Positions 29,672-39,678 of a stretch of DNA of 64,000 nt are shown here, one piece after another. A program made the position numbers and the translations under genes. The notes under the pieces were generated by a model, which was given only the letters and a program-made list of their open reading frames with translations, searched no databases and was not told the origin of the DNA. Location of the stretch: NCBI RefSeq assembly GCF_007567505.1, contig NZ_CP041783.1, positions 558,001 to 622,000 on the forward strand, written 5' to 3'. This stretch comes from Shewanella donghaensis. GTDB taxonomy: Bacteria > Pseudomonadota > Gammaproteobacteria > Enterobacterales > Shewanellaceae. How positions within the stretch are numbered: position 1 is the stretch's first letter; the number at the start of each line of letters is the position of its first letter.

Positions 29672-30565
29672 ATGAATTGGTCAATAGAACAGCTTCAAGC
29701 ATTTGTTACAGCAGTTAATTTAGGCTCATTTTCTGCCGCAGCGAGATCCCTTGGTAAGGCACAATCAAGAGTCAGTACCGCTATCGCTAATTTAGAAATT
29801 GATCTCGGGTTTAAGTTATTTGATAGAACAGGGCGTTTGCCTGTTTTAACCGTGCAAGGCGAACAGATGTATATTGAAGCTAACGCCGTAATCGCCCAGT
29901 GTGAGCGTTTAAATGCCAAAGCCAGCTCGGTAGTGACCGAAGACGAGTTACTGTTAACTATCGCCATTGACGAAGCTGTACCCATTTTTACATTTGAAGA
30001 GTTTTTTGAAAAAACCGCCAATACTTTCCCGCTACTTAAACTGACCATTTTGAATGGTTCTCGAGATGATATCGCCCAGTGGGTTGAGTCAGGTAAAGCT
30101 GATTTAGGGATATTGTTTTTAGGTGAAGCATTGAGTGACAGTTTAGAGTTTTTCACCATTGATAGTTTTCATAAATCATTGATAGTGTCACCGAACCATC
30201 CTTTGGCAGATATTCCTGTTCCTAATATCTCTCAATTAAATCAGTACAAGCAATTTGTGATTTGTGATTTAGAAACAAAAAGTAAACCCATTTCAGCCAA
30301 CTGCTGGCACGTTGATAGTTATTATTATATTACCTCTTTGGTGGTGCGTGGCTTAGGTTGGGCGCTAGTGCCTGAACACATTGCTAATAGTGACTGGTAT
30401 TCTGGAGAGATAAAGGCATTAAGTTGTTACCATATTTCAGATTCAATCACCATTGAAATGGGCTTGGTTAAACGGCGGGATAAAGGCGCTGGCAATATCA
30501 TGAACTGGATGTTTGGAGAGGTCGAGAAGATGTTTTTTGTGGCAAAAAAAGCGAAAGTGCAATAG
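29672..30565 (+). CDS. LysR-family transcriptional regulator
   Basis: LysR-type regulator with the N-terminal winged helix (IEQLQAFVTAVNLGSFSAAARSLGKAQSRVSTAIANLE) and a C-terminal periplasmic-binding-like effector domain. Frames open earlier at 29573 and 29648, but the latter has its AGG only one base away. The ATG at 29672 has AAAAGAG eight bases upstream and gives 297 residues, the standard length. It probably controls the divergent MATE gene. The effector is unknown. Confidence 0.87.
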   Translation: MNWSIEQLQAFVTAVNLGSFSAAARSLGKAQSRVSTAIANLEIDLGFKLFDRTGRLPVLTVQGEQMYIEANAVIAQCERLNAKASSVVTEDELLLTIAIDEAVPIFTFEEFFEKTANTFPLLKLTILNGSRDDIAQWVESGKADLGILFLGEALSDSLEFFTIDSFHKSLIVSPNHPLADIPVPNISQLNQYKQFVICDLETKSKPISANCWHVDSYYYITSLVVRGLGWALVPEHIANSDWYSGEIKALSCYHISDSITIEMGLVKRRDKGAGNIMNWMFGEVEKMFFVAKKAKVQ

Positions 30566-30615
30566 TAGATCTAAAATGAACCTAATTATGGATGAGCGCG
30601 ATTTAGTCTCGGATT

Positions 30616-30954
30616 TTAGTCAGTGAGTTCTAAATTTTTAAGTTTTTTCACAAATATATTAGTTGGTTCATCTGTAGTTAAATCAAGATCGATATTGGTA
30701 TCTGGCACACAACAACAAGGCAAACACTCATCAGCTTCAAGTTCGACTAATGGCTCGGTAATGTATGTGACCTTACCGCTGTTGATTTTTGTTTTACAGG
30801 ATCCACAGAAACCACGTCGACATTCTGAAAAGACGTTGACATTTTTTATTTCTAATACTTCTAAAAGCGTGTGTTGCTGCTGATTGAACAGCAACACAGG
30901 TTCCCCATTTAAGCTAACAATAGGGGCTTTTTTAAAATTTCTGTTATAGATCAA
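30616..30954 (-). CDS. yfaE: Class I ribonucleotide reductase maintenance ferredoxin YfaE
   Basis: Plant-type 2Fe-2S ferredoxin that delivers electrons to rebuild the diferric-tyrosyl cofactor of NrdB. Cluster ligands C45-x4-C50-x2-C53 (CRRGFCGSC) and the distal LPCCC motif match E. coli YfaE. The start is TTG at 30954, inside nrdB, giving an 11-base overlap and translational coupling. The N-terminus is about 25 residues longer than in E. coli, and the start could be further downstream. Third gene of the nrdA-nrdB-yfaE operon. Confidence 0.88.
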   Translation of the reverse strand: MIYNRNFKKAPIVSLNGEPVLLFNQQQHTLLEVLEIKNVNVFSECRRGFCGSCKTKINSGKVTYITEPLVELEADECLPCCCVPDTNIDLDLTTDEPTNIFVKKLKNLELTD

Positions 30955-32074
30955 AATCTAAAAACTCATCGCTATCAACAGCCGAATCAATCTGACCGAC
31001 TAAATAAGAAGAGACTTCAACTTCTTGAGGCGCAACTTGAACAGCATCACTTTCAAGCCAGTTTTTCATCCAAGGTAGTGGGTTGGTTTGCTCTGGATAA
31101 GGTTGCGCTAAGTTAACGGCTTTCATACGTTGATTGGTAATATACTCAACGTACTGACATAAGATTTGCTCGTTTAAGCCAATCATAGAACCGTCTTTAA
31201 ATAAGTACTGCGCCCATTCTTTTTCTTGCTCTGCAGCTTTAAAGAAAATGTCATAAGCTTCTTGCTCACACTCTGCAGCAATCTCACCCATTTCAGGGTC
31301 ATCTTTTCCACCTTGCATGATGTTCAAAATATGCTGAGTACTGTTAAGGTGTAATGCTTCATCACGTGCAATTAAGCGAATGATTTTTGCATTACCTTCC
31401 ATAAGCTTACGTTCAGCAAAGGCAAATGAACATGCGAAGCTGACATAAAAACGAATCGCTTCTAGTGCGTTCACTGACATCATGCATAAATACAATGATT
31501 TTTTTAGAATACGGCTAGTAACAGTAATCTCTTTGCCAGCAATTAAATGAGTTCCTTCGCCATGTAAATTCATGACTTGGGTCAATTCAATTAAGTCATC
31601 GTAATACTGGGCGATGTCACCAGCACGCTTAAGAATTTCTTTATTAACAACGATGTCATCAAATACCACCGAAGGATCATTCATAATGTTACGAATGATA
31701 TGCGTATAAGAACGAGAGTGAATTGTTTCAGAGAAAGACCAGGTTTCAATCCAAGTTTCTAGTTCCGGTAATGATACCAATGGCAATAAAGCGACATTCG
31801 GTGAACGACCTTGAATTGAGTCTAATAAAGTTTGGTATTTAAGGTTTGAGATGAAAATATGTTTTTCATGCTCAGGTAAGCCTTGATAATCAATTTTATC
31901 TTTGCTTACATCTACTTCTTCTGGACGCCAGAAAAATGATAATTGTTTTTCAATTAATTTTTCAAACACTTCATATTTTTGTTGATCGTAACGAGCAACG
32001 TTGACAGATTGCCCCATGAACATCGGTTCGTTCATTGGGTTATTCGGAGTTTGACAGAAAGTAGAGTAAGCCAT
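30944..32074 (-). CDS. nrdB: Ribonucleotide reductase class Ia beta subunit
   Basis: Small subunit of class Ia ribonucleotide reductase, which houses the diiron-tyrosyl radical used for dNTP synthesis. Ligands D85 (LLDSIQGR), E116 and H119 (SFSETIHS) and the radical tyrosine Y123 (HSRSYTHI) are in place and correspond to D84, E115, H118 and Y122 of E. coli. Length 376, as in E. coli. AGGATAC precedes the ATG. Between nrdA and nrdB lies a GC-rich hairpin with a T run (32085-32109), which may tune the ratio of the subunits. Confidence 0.97.
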   Translation of the reverse strand: MAYSTFCQTPNNPMNEPMFMGQSVNVARYDQQKYEVFEKLIEKQLSFFWRPEEVDVSKDKIDYQGLPEHEKHIFISNLKYQTLLDSIQGRSPNVALLPLVSLPELETWIETWSFSETIHSRSYTHIIRNIMNDPSVVFDDIVVNKEILKRAGDIAQYYDDLIELTQVMNLHGEGTHLIAGKEITVTSRILKKSLYLCMMSVNALEAIRFYVSFACSFAFAERKLMEGNAKIIRLIARDEALHLNSTQHILNIMQGGKDDPEMGEIAAECEQEAYDIFFKAAEQEKEWAQYLFKDGSMIGLNEQILCQYVEYITNQRMKAVNLAQPYPEQTNPLPWMKNWLESDAVQVAPQEVEVSSYLVGQIDSAVDSDEFLDFDL

Positions 32075-32084
32075 TTTTGTATCC

Positions 32085-32109
32085 TAAAAAAGCGGGGACA
32101 ACTCCCCGC
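32085..32109 (-). terminator. GC-rich hairpin plus T run between nrdA and nrdB
   Basis: Read on the minus strand, GCGGGGA, loop GTTG and TCCCCGC are followed directly by six T and then the AGGATAC ribosome site of nrdB. It has every feature of an intrinsic terminator yet lies inside the operon, so partial termination or protection of processed ends is likely. Confidence 0.75.
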
Positions 32110-32129
32110 ATTTATATGCTAATTATTGA

Positions 32130-34418
32130 TTAAATCTTACAAGCGCCGCCAGCACAATCATCATCTTCTTTCTCAACAACCGTGATGTCATCAAAGCTGT
32201 CAGAAGCACCATCACGAGTGTTGTGATAATAAAGGGTCTTAACCCCTAATTTATAAGCAGTTAGCAAATCTTTAAGTAAGGTTTGCATTGGCACTTTTTG
32301 ATTCGGAAAACGTGTTGGATCGTAATTAGTATTAGACGAAATTGCTTGGTCAATGAACTTCTGCATTAGGCCAACTAGCTGTAAGTAACCATCATTGTTA
32401 GGCATATTCCATAACAATTCATACTGGTCTTTCAGTTCATCAAAATCAGGTACGACTTGCTTTAATTGGCCGTCTTTACTGGCCTTAACACTGATTAAAC
32501 CACGTGGAGGCTCAATACCGTTAGTAGCATTAGAAATCTGTGAAGACGTTTCTGAAGGCATTAATGCTGAAAGTGTTGAGTTACGTAAGCCATGTTGTTT
32601 AATGTCTGCACGTAAACCTTCCCAATCCATATGTAATGGTTCATCACATATTTTATCTAAATCGCGCTTATAAGTATCAATTGGCAAGATACCTTGAGAG
32701 TAAGTCGTCTCATTGAATAAAGGACATGCGCCTTGTTCTTCAGCAAGATTGTTTGATGCTTTTAACAAATAGAACTGAATGGCTTCAAAGGTTCTATGGG
32801 TTAAGTGATTACCTGAGCCATCAGAATACTTCATGCCATTCTTAGCAAGATAATTGGCGAAGTTGATGACGCCTATACCAAGAGTTCGACGATTCATCGA
32901 ACCAAGTTGAGCAGAAATAATTGGGTAGTCTTGGTAATCTAACAAATTATCAAGTGCACGTACTGCCAAATCAGCTAACGGTTCTAGATCTGATAAGTCT
33001 TTGATAGCACCAAGGTTTAATGCTGAAAGTGTACAAAGAGCTATTTCACCTTCAGGATCTTCAATGTTCTTAAGTGGCTTAGTCGGTAAGGCAATTTCTA
33101 AACAAAGGTTAGATTGCTTAATTGGTGCAACTTTCGAATCAAATGGGCTGTGAGTATTACAGTGATCAACATTTTGAATGTAGATACGGCCAGTAGAGGC
33201 GCGTTCTTGCATCATCAATGAAAATAATTCAACTGCTTTAATCTCTTTACGACGCACGCTTGAGTCCGCTTCATATTGAAGGTATAGACGTTCGAACTCA
33301 TCTTGATCAGCAAAGAAAGCATCATATAAACCTGGGACATCAGACGGGCTGAACAAGCTGATGTTTTGACCTTTAATTAAACGTTGGTACATCAATTTGT
33401 TTAGTTGAACACCGTAATCAAGGTGACGTACACGGTTATCATCAACACCACGGTTATTTTTAAGAACCAGTAATGATTCAACTTCTAAATGCCATAATGG
33501 ATAGAACAGGGTAGCTGCACCACCACGGACACCGCCTTGAGAACAAGACTTAACGGCTGTTTGGAAATACTTATAAAATGGTAAACAACCCGTATGGAAT
33601 GCTTCACCGCCGCGAATAGGGCTGCCTAGCGCACGAATACGACCCGCATTAATGCCGATACCAGCACGTTGGCTAACATACTTTACGATTGATGATGCAG
33701 TCGCATTAATCGAATCTAAGCTGTCATCACATTCAATCAGAACGCAAGAACTGAATTGACGTGTTGGGGTACGAACACCCGCCATGATTGGCGTTGGTAA
33801 TGAAATTTTGAACATCGACGTCGCATCGTAAAAACGTTTAATGTAATCCAAACGTGTTTCTTTTGGGTAGCGAGCAAATAAACATGCCGCGACCAAGATA
33901 TAAAGAAACTGTGCGCTTTCATAAATTTCGTTTGTGACACGGTTTTGAACTAAGTATTTCCCTTCAAGCTGTTTAACCGCAGCATATGAGAAATTCATAT
34001 CACGCCAGTGATCGATATAACTATCTAATATGGTTATTTCTTCAGCGGTGTAATCTTCTAAAATATGTTTGTCGTACTTACCTAGTTCAACCAAGCGCGT
34101 TACTTGATCGATTAGTTTAGGTGGTTCGAATTGACCAAAGGCTTTTTTACGTAGATGAAATACAGCAAGACGAGCAGCTAGAAACTGGTAATCAGGTGCT
34201 TCAGGAGAGATTAAATCTGCTGCTGCTTTGATGATAGTTTCGTGAATAGCTTCGGTTGGAATACCTTCGAAAAATTGCAGGTGAGAACGTAATTCAACTT
34301 CAGAGACTGAAACGTTCTTCAGTCCTTTTGCTGCCCACTCAATAACGCGATGAATTTTGTCTAAATCGATTGTTTCGCGTTCGCCACTTCGTTTTGTGAC
34401 TGTCATATTGCTGTTCAT
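32130..34418 (-). CDS. nrdA: Ribonucleotide reductase class Ia alpha subunit
   Basis: Large catalytic subunit reducing ribonucleoside diphosphates to deoxy forms. Order: ATP-cone at residues 5-95 (TVTKRSGERETIDLDKIHRV) for allosteric activity control, the ten-stranded barrel with the radical and redox cysteines (CVLIECDD, SNLCLEI, IALCTLS), and the C-terminal shuttle cysteines in CAGGACKI. Length 762, one more than E. coli NrdA at 761. The ATG at 34418 has AAGG upstream; a second ATG follows four codons later. The promoter region carries paired NrdR-like boxes and a DnaA-like box. Confidence 0.98.
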   Translation of the reverse strand: MNSNMTVTKRSGERETIDLDKIHRVIEWAAKGLKNVSVSEVELRSHLQFFEGIPTEAIHETIIKAAADLISPEAPDYQFLAARLAVFHLRKKAFGQFEPPKLIDQVTRLVELGKYDKHILEDYTAEEITILDSYIDHWRDMNFSYAAVKQLEGKYLVQNRVTNEIYESAQFLYILVAACLFARYPKETRLDYIKRFYDATSMFKISLPTPIMAGVRTPTRQFSSCVLIECDDSLDSINATASSIVKYVSQRAGIGINAGRIRALGSPIRGGEAFHTGCLPFYKYFQTAVKSCSQGGVRGGAATLFYPLWHLEVESLLVLKNNRGVDDNRVRHLDYGVQLNKLMYQRLIKGQNISLFSPSDVPGLYDAFFADQDEFERLYLQYEADSSVRRKEIKAVELFSLMMQERASTGRIYIQNVDHCNTHSPFDSKVAPIKQSNLCLEIALPTKPLKNIEDPEGEIALCTLSALNLGAIKDLSDLEPLADLAVRALDNLLDYQDYPIISAQLGSMNRRTLGIGVINFANYLAKNGMKYSDGSGNHLTHRTFEAIQFYLLKASNNLAEEQGACPLFNETTYSQGILPIDTYKRDLDKICDEPLHMDWEGLRADIKQHGLRNSTLSALMPSETSSQISNATNGIEPPRGLISVKASKDGQLKQVVPDFDELKDQYELLWNMPNNDGYLQLVGLMQKFIDQAISSNTNYDPTRFPNQKVPMQTLLKDLLTAYKLGVKTLYYHNTRDGASDSFDDITVVEKEDDDCAGGACKI

Positions 34419-34614
34419 TAAATAAAGCCTTGATTCTATAATTCTATACAGTGGATCTTTTTTTAATCGTTTGAGTTACGATCGAAAATAAATCACATTA
34501 CGTTCCCTTGTAAGTTGATCATCCATAAGCACTAACAACGTCATATATTAAAAAATACTAGTGTTATAAAGAGATACAATGCGTTGTAACGCTAGTGTCT
34601 CAATGTGATGTCAC

Positions 34615-34630
34615 ACACAAGATATGGTGT
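34615..34630. promoter_or_regulatory. NrdR box 1
   Basis: acaCaAgATaTgGtgt matches the NrdR consensus acaCwAtATaTwGtgt at nearly all positions. It lies upstream of nrdA, 15 bases from the second box. Confidence 0.78.
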
Positions 34631-34645
34631 TTAATTAAATCTCAC

Positions 34646-34661
34646 ATACAAGATAGTGAGG
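34646..34661. promoter_or_regulatory. NrdR box 2
   Basis: atacaagatagtgagg keeps the core C, A, A, T, A and G of the NrdR consensus but is weaker than box 1. The two boxes are 31 bases apart start to start (three helical turns), the known NrdR arrangement. Confidence 0.65.
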
Positions 34662-34699
34662 TTGAGGCTTTTTTGCAAGCGGCAATTTATTTAATAAGT

Positions 34700-34708
34700 T
34701 GTGGATAT
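34700..34708. promoter_or_regulatory. Possible DnaA box upstream of nrdA
   Basis: TGTGGATAT differs from the DnaA 9-mer complement TGTGGATAA at one base. DnaA control of nrdAB is known in E. coli; here it is inferred from position and match alone. Confidence 0.45.
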
Positions 34709-34871
34709 CTTCTGTATAGATGGCGATGTTAGTGAAAGCTAACCTGCAATGTCAAATTATACAATAATTTAACTAGCGCGTTTAAATTTCAAGCGGGAAT
34801 AAACATAATTTCGATCGCTACAATAAACAGCGATCGATTGTTTTGCTATAAAAAAAGTTTGCTTTTTATAT

Positions 34872-35534
34872 TTAAGATTTGTTAAGGAATGCTTGATGTA
34901 ATTCATTGACATTATTGAATTGAAAATCACTTGGCCATTCGTTCGGGTTATCATCTTCTGATAGATAGCCCCATAGTGCTATTGCACCGACCATACAGGC
35001 GTTTTGAGCGGCGATTAAGTCTCTTTGGGCATCACCAACATAAAGAATGCTTTCTGGCTTACAGTTGATTTGCTGGGCTGCTAATAACATCGGCGCAGTA
35101 TGAGGTTTTGGGTGCATAGTAGAATCACCGCTGATAATCGTTTTAAGCTTAGCTTCGATTTTTAATGCTTTTAAAAGAGGTCGAGTAAAGCGGGCTTGCT
35201 TATTAGTCACGATACCGTAAGGGATATTCTGTTGTTCCAGAAATAGCAGAAAATTTTCAAAGCCTGCAAATAGTGATGCTTTTTCACCATTAACTTGCTG
35301 ATAGTGGATTAACAAAGATTGTTGGATTGCGATTTGTTGTTGTTCTTCTAGTTCAGGTACACCCGCTTTGACTAAAGCAAGACTGCCGTTAGATGCAGCA
35401 TAGCGCAGTGATTCAATACTTTTTGGGGCGATACCCCTATCTTTCAAACTCAGATTTAATGCATGAACAAGATCGGGCGCTGTATCAGCTAAAGTACCGT
35501 CTAAGTCGAATAGTACACCTTTGATGTTATTCAT
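34872..35534 (-). CDS. HAD-family phosphatase (Gph/MupP-like)
   Basis: HAD-IA hydrolase of 220 residues. The nucleophile and acid/base are D10 and D12 in LFDLDGTLAD, with the motif II/III Thr/Lys region (GIVTNKQARFT) and motif IV VGDAQRDL. Homologues are annotated as phosphoglycolate phosphatase (Gph). The position directly after ubiG is also that of MupP in pseudomonads, the N-acetylmuramate-6-phosphate phosphatase of cell-wall recycling. The sequence alone does not choose between the two. AGGAAA precedes the ATG. A perfect inverted repeat separates it from ubiG upstream. Confidence 0.85.
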   Translation of the reverse strand: MNNIKGVLFDLDGTLADTAPDLVHALNLSLKDRGIAPKSIESLRYAASNGSLALVKAGVPELEEQQQIAIQQSLLIHYQQVNGEKASLFAGFENFLLFLEQQNIPYGIVTNKQARFTRPLLKALKIEAKLKTIISGDSTMHPKPHTAPMLLAAQQINCKPESILYVGDAQRDLIAAQNACMVGAIALWGYLSEDDNPNEWPSDFQFNNVNELHQAFLNKS

Positions 35535-35593
35535 AATTTTCCTGTAATGAAATGAACTCGATAAAACTGTTGGAGACTTAGCTGGATAAAATA

Positions 35594-35626
35594 GTAATGC
35601 GTTTGTTTATTTCACAAACGCATTAC
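35594..35626. terminator. 13-bp perfect inverted repeat after ubiG
   Basis: GTAATGCGTTTGT (35594-35606) and its exact reverse complement (35614-35626) surround a 7-base loop. On the minus strand it is followed by ACTATTTTAT rather than a pure T run, so it may end ubiG transcription imperfectly. Confidence 0.6.
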
Positions 35627-35679
35627 TTATGACTCTTTACTCATTAATAACCATAACCATGGTGCCTTACTAATATTGG

Positions 35680-36408
35680 CTATGTATCGTCTTTTTGAGT
35701 AGCAATCATGTAGTTCACATCAACTTTATTAGTGTACTTATAAACGCCAGACAATGGGTTGTAGGTAATACCGAGTGCGTCACGGCAATGTAGGTCAGTT
35801 CTGTCTACTAAGTTAATTAATTCAGATGGTTTAATAAATTTGCTGTGATCATGTGTCCCTTTAGGCAGCATTTTCAATACGTACTCTGCACCAACAATGG
35901 CTTGGATATATGACATGATATTTCTATTAATAGTAGAAAAGAACACATAACCATTGGGTTTAACCATGTCACAACAGGCTTTAATCACCGAAAGTGGGTC
36001 AGGGACGTGCTCTAGCATTTCCATACAAGTCACAACATCGTAATGACCTTTGTGCTGCTCAGCATGTTCTTCTGCAGTCATAGTGTCGTAATGAATATCG
36101 ATACCCATTTCTAACGCATGCAGCTTAGCGACTTCAATTTGAGCCTCACCCATATCTAATCCAGTGACTTTAGCACCAATCTTAGCCATGCTTTCTGACA
36201 ATATACCGCCGCCACAGCCAATATCTAATACTTGCTTACCAAAAATACCACCACTGGTAAGATCTATATAATTTAAGCGTAATGGATTGAGTTGGTGAAG
36301 AGGTTTAAAGCTACCATTTGGATCCCACCATGACTCTGCCATTTGGGCAAATTTTTCGATTTCTTGATGATCAACATTTTGCTGTGTGGTTTGTTCTTGG
36401 TTAGACAT
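35680..36408 (-). CDS. ubiG: Ubiquinone biosynthesis O-methyltransferase
   Basis: SAM-dependent O-methyltransferase performing both O-methylations of ubiquinone synthesis. The SAM site [13 protein letters not shown] is clear, followed by the acidic residue of GLDMGEAQ and the post-motif [11 protein letters not shown]. The frame extends upstream to 36519, but family alignment begins at MSNQEQT, ATG 36408, giving 242 residues (E. coli UbiG 240). No strong Shine-Dalgarno is visible for that ATG. It is divergent from gyrA, as in many gammaproteobacteria. Confidence 0.94.
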   Translation of the reverse strand: MSNQEQTTQQNVDHQEIEKFAQMAESWWDPNGSFKPLHQLNPLRLNYIDLTSGGIFGKQVLDIGCGGGILSESMAKIGAKVTGLDMGEAQIEVAKLHALEMGIDIHYDTMTAEEHAEQHKGHYDVVTCMEMLEHVPDPLSVIKACCDMVKPNGYVFFSTINRNIMSYIQAIVGAEYVLKMLPKGTHDHSKFIKPSELINLVDRTDLHCRDALGITYNPLSGVYKYTNKVDVNYMIATQKDDT

Positions 36409-36764
36409 ATCGAGAACCCATGAATTATTAGTAGTTATTGCAGGTATTATAACCATACGATTTAATAAACATAGTGAGATGAAACAAGATTCACTTTTGG
36501 TTGCTGGAATATGCACCAATGACTGTAGATAAATTCGACATTGCTTAGTTTTAGCTGTAAATGACCAAATAAAATAGTAGAACTATCTAATCAATATACT
36601 TGAATCTAATCAATTTTTGATCTGTTTTCTCCTAGCCGTAATATTTCCTTGTTATAGGGTCTGGCCTCTTTAAATATCTGTGTTAGAATGCCAAATCACG
36701 TTTTTGAGCGACACAATAAAATGGAATAATTATTGTGCGCTAATTTTAGGGGAACGAGCAGTTT

Positions 36765-39488
36765 ATGACTGATCCGGCATCATCAATTTCGCCAATTAAC
36801 ATCGAAGACGAACTAAAGAATTCTTATTTAGATTATGCGATGAGTGTAATCGTAGGTCGTGCATTACCCGACGTACGAGATGGCTTAAAACCAGTTCACC
36901 GTCGTGTTCTTTTTGCTATGAACGAATTGAAAAACGACTTCAACAAGCCATATAAAAAATCAGCTCGTGTTGTTGGTGACGTTATTGGTAAGTATCACCC
37001 ACATGGTGACACTGCTGTTTACGACACCATCGTACGTATGGCGCAACCTTTCTCATTACGCTACACACTTGTTGACGGCCAAGGTAACTTTGGTTCTGTT
37101 GATGGTGACTCAGCGGCTGCGATGCGTTACACCGAAATTCGCATGCGTAAGTTGGCACATTCTTTACTTGCCGATTTAGAAAAAGAAACCGTAGACTTTG
37201 TACCTAACTATGACGGTACTGAATTTATCCCTGCGGTTTTACCTACACGCGTACCAAACCTACTTATTAATGGCGCATCTGGTATTGCTGTTGGTATGGC
37301 AACAAACATTCCTCCTCATAACATCACGGAAGTGATTAAAGGGTGTTTGGCATTAATCGAAGAACCTGAGTTATCTATTGAGCAATTGATGGAATACATA
37401 CCAGGTCCTGATTTCCCGACTGCTGCAAGCATTAATGGCCGTAAAGGTATCATTGAAGCTTATAAGACCGGTCGTGGACGTGCGATTATGCGTTCAAAAG
37501 CTGCAATTGAAGATAACAATGGTCGCGAACGCATCATTGTTACTGAGATCCCTTATCAAGTTAACAAAGCACGTCTAATCGAAAAGATTGCCGAGCTAGT
37601 TAAAGATAAAAAGATTGAAGGGATTACCGGTCTACGTGATGAATCTGATAAAGACGGTATGCGTATCGTTATTGAGATCAAACGTGGCGAAGTCGGCGAA
37701 GTTGTTTTAAATAACTTATATTCTCAAACTCAAATGCAGTGTTCTTTTGGTATCAACATGGTGGCATTGACTAATGGTCAGCCTAAATTGTTTAACCTTA
37801 AAGAAATGATTGAGTGCTTTATACTTCACCGCCGTGAAGTCGTGACTCGCCGTACTGTATTTGAATTACGCAAAGCCCGTGAACGTGCTCATATCCTTGA
37901 AGCGCTGGCTATTGCTTTAGCAAACATTGACCCAATCATTGCGTTAATTAAAGAATCGCCAACCCCTGCCGAAGCGAAAGTTAAATTAATTGCCCAAGGT
38001 TGGGATCTCGGACACGTTCAAGGCATGCTTGAAAAAGCAGGTGATGATGCGGCTCGTCCAGAGTGGTTGGAACCTGAATACGGTATCCGTGATGGCAAGT
38101 ACTTCCTGACTGAGCAACAAGCTCAAGCTATTCTAGAATTACGTTTACATCGCTTAACGGGTCTAGAACACGAGAAAATTCTTTCAGAGTACGAAGAGTT
38201 ACTTGAGTTCATCGAAAGCTTATTATTCATTCTTCGTAGTCCTGAGCGCTTAATGGAAGTGATCAAAGAAGAATTAAATGAAATGCTAGACCAGTACGGT
38301 GATGAACGCCGCACTATCATTAATCAAAATGAAATTGATATGAGTTTAGAAGACTTAATCAATGAAGAAGATGTGGTAGTGACGTTATCTCATATGGGTT
38401 ATGCGAAGTACCAACCGCTAACGGATTACCAAGCACAGCGTCGTGGTGGTAAAGGTAAAGCTGCAACTAAAGTTAAAGACGAAGATTTCGTTGAAAAACT
38501 ATTAGTGGCTAATACACATGATACGATTTTGTGTTTCTCTGACTTCGGCAAAATGTACTGGCTTAAAGTTTACCAGTTACCGCTTGCTAGTCGTACCGCT
38601 CGTGGTCGTCCAATTGTTAACTTGTTACCACTTTCTGACGGTGAGCGCATTACTGCAATCTTACCAGTTCGTGAATATGCTGATGACAAGTACATTGTGA
38701 TGGCAACAGCTCACGGTACCGTTAAGAAAACAGCATTAACTGCCTATAGTAATCCACGTGCAAACGGTATTATTGCAGTAAATCTTAAAGATGATGACCA
38801 ACTAATTGGTGTAGATATCACAGATGGCAGCAATGACATCATGTTGTTCTCTAATGTCGGTAAAGTGGTTCGCTTTAATGAGAAAGTTCGTGATTCAGAA
38901 ACCGGTGAAGTGAAGAAAGATCCTGAAACTGGCGAAGACATGATTGCAATCCGTCCTATGGGCCGTACTGCAACAGGTGTTCGTGGTATCAAACTTGAAG
39001 AGGGTCAGAAAGTAGTTTCGATGATCATTCCTAAAGAAGAGGGTGACATTCTAACTGTAACTGAAAATGGTTATGGTAAGCGTACTAATCTAGCTGAGTA
39101 CCCTGCTAAGAGCCGTGGCACTAAAGGTGTTGTTTCAATCAAAGTAAGTGACCGTAATGGCGCGGTTGTTGGCGCAGTTCAAGTGACTGAAACTGATGAA
39201 ATTATGCTAATTAGTGACAAAGGTACTTTGGTTCGCACCCCTTCAGTAGGTGTATCGCTGATTGGTCGTAACACGCAAGGTGTAACGATTATCCGTACTG
39301 CTGAAGATGAGAAAGTGGTTGGTCTACAGCGAATTGAAGAAATCCAAGTTGATGACACTGAACTTGAAGGCGAAGAAGTTGAAGCTATTGAAGGTGAGGT
39401 AGTTAATACCACTACTGAAGCAACTACTGAAGCAACTACTGATTCAGAGACGCCAGCTACAGATACTCCGTCAGAAGACGATGCATAA
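36765..39488 (+). CDS. gyrA: DNA gyrase subunit A
   Basis: Breakage-reunion subunit of DNA gyrase. The catalytic tyrosine is Y122 (AAMRYTE). The quinolone-determining positions are T83 and D87 ([10 protein letters not shown]); E. coli has Ser at 83, while Thr is natural in some other genera. The C-terminal beta-pinwheel carries the GyrA box QRRGGKG. At 907 residues it is longer than the E. coli protein of 875, mostly through an acidic Glu/Thr-rich tail that contains a 12-base tandem repeat in the DNA (39411-39446). A strong terminator follows at 39527. Confidence 0.98.
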   Translation: MTDPASSISPINIEDELKNSYLDYAMSVIVGRALPDVRDGLKPVHRRVLFAMNELKNDFNKPYKKSARVVGDVIGKYHPHGDTAVYDTIVRMAQPFSLRYTLVDGQGNFGSVDGDSAAAMRYTEIRMRKLAHSLLADLEKETVDFVPNYDGTEFIPAVLPTRVPNLLINGASGIAVGMATNIPPHNITEVIKGCLALIEEPELSIEQLMEYIPGPDFPTAASINGRKGIIEAYKTGRGRAIMRSKAAIEDNNGRERIIVTEIPYQVNKARLIEKIAELVKDKKIEGITGLRDESDKDGMRIVIEIKRGEVGEVVLNNLYSQTQMQCSFGINMVALTNGQPKLFNLKEMIECFILHRREVVTRRTVFELRKARERAHILEALAIALANIDPIIALIKESPTPAEAKVKLIAQGWDLGHVQGMLEKAGDDAARPEWLEPEYGIRDGKYFLTEQQAQAILELRLHRLTGLEHEKILSEYEELLEFIESLLFILRSPERLMEVIKEELNEMLDQYGDERRTIINQNEIDMSLEDLINEEDVVVTLSHMGYAKYQPLTDYQAQRRGGKGKAATKVKDEDFVEKLLVANTHDTILCFSDFGKMYWLKVYQLPLASRTARGRPIVNLLPLSDGERITAILPVREYADDKYIVMATAHGTVKKTALTAYSNPRANGIIAVNLKDDDQLIGVDITDGSNDIMLFSNVGKVVRFNEKVRDSETGEVKKDPETGEDMIAIRPMGRTATGVRGIKLEEGQKVVSMIIPKEEGDILTVTENGYGKRTNLAEYPAKSRGTKGVVSIKVSDRNGAVVGAVQVTETDEIMLISDKGTLVRTPSVGVSLIGRNTQGVTIIRTAEDEKVVGLQRIEEIQVDDTELEGEEVEAIEGEVVNTTTEATTEATTDSETPATDTPSEDDA
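39411..39446 (+). repeat. 12-base tandem repeat in the gyrA 3' end
   Basis: ACTACTGAAGCA occurs twice in a row and a third, altered copy ACTACTGATTCA follows. It encodes Thr-Thr-Glu-Ala units of the acidic tail, a likely length-variable site. Confidence 0.85.
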
Positions 39489-39526
39489 TATTGATTGATT
39501 AATATTTGCGTATTGTTTGAGTGACA

Positions 39527-39557
39527 AAAAAAGGATGCCATTTGGCATCCTTTTTTA
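39527..39557. terminator. gyrA terminator (bidirectional)
   Basis: AAAAAAGGATGCC, loop ATTT and GGCATCCTTTTTT. It also suits the convergent hydrolase gene. Confidence 0.92.
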
Positions 39558-39678
39558 TTGCTCATAGTTTGTTGCTAATAGTTTACCGGTTATGACTCAA
39601 ATACCAATGCACAAAGATAAAGAATGGTGGCTTGAATATAGAGTCAGTCATTATCTTTAGGGTATAACCTGAAAAGTA

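Larger units (their letters stand above)
34419..34871. other. nrdA upstream regulatory region
   Basis: No gene. It holds the nrd promoter reading leftwards, two NrdR-like palindromes at 34615 and 34646, and a DnaA-box-like site at 34700. The remainder also serves as the 3' end region of the HAD phosphatase gene. Promoter hexamers could not be fixed with confidence. Confidence 0.6.

Noticed and set aside
29695..30159. 154-codon minus-strand frame in the LysR gene
   Set aside because: Antisense shadow of a conserved regulator, with no start signal.
36765..39488. GyrA T83 as a quinolone-resistance mutation
   Set aside because: Thr at this position is the natural residue in several genera, and one sequence gives no wild type to compare.
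39179..39565. 128-codon minus-strand frame at the gyrA 3' end
   Set aside because: Serine/valine low-complexity translation opposite the acidic tail; it also runs across the terminator.
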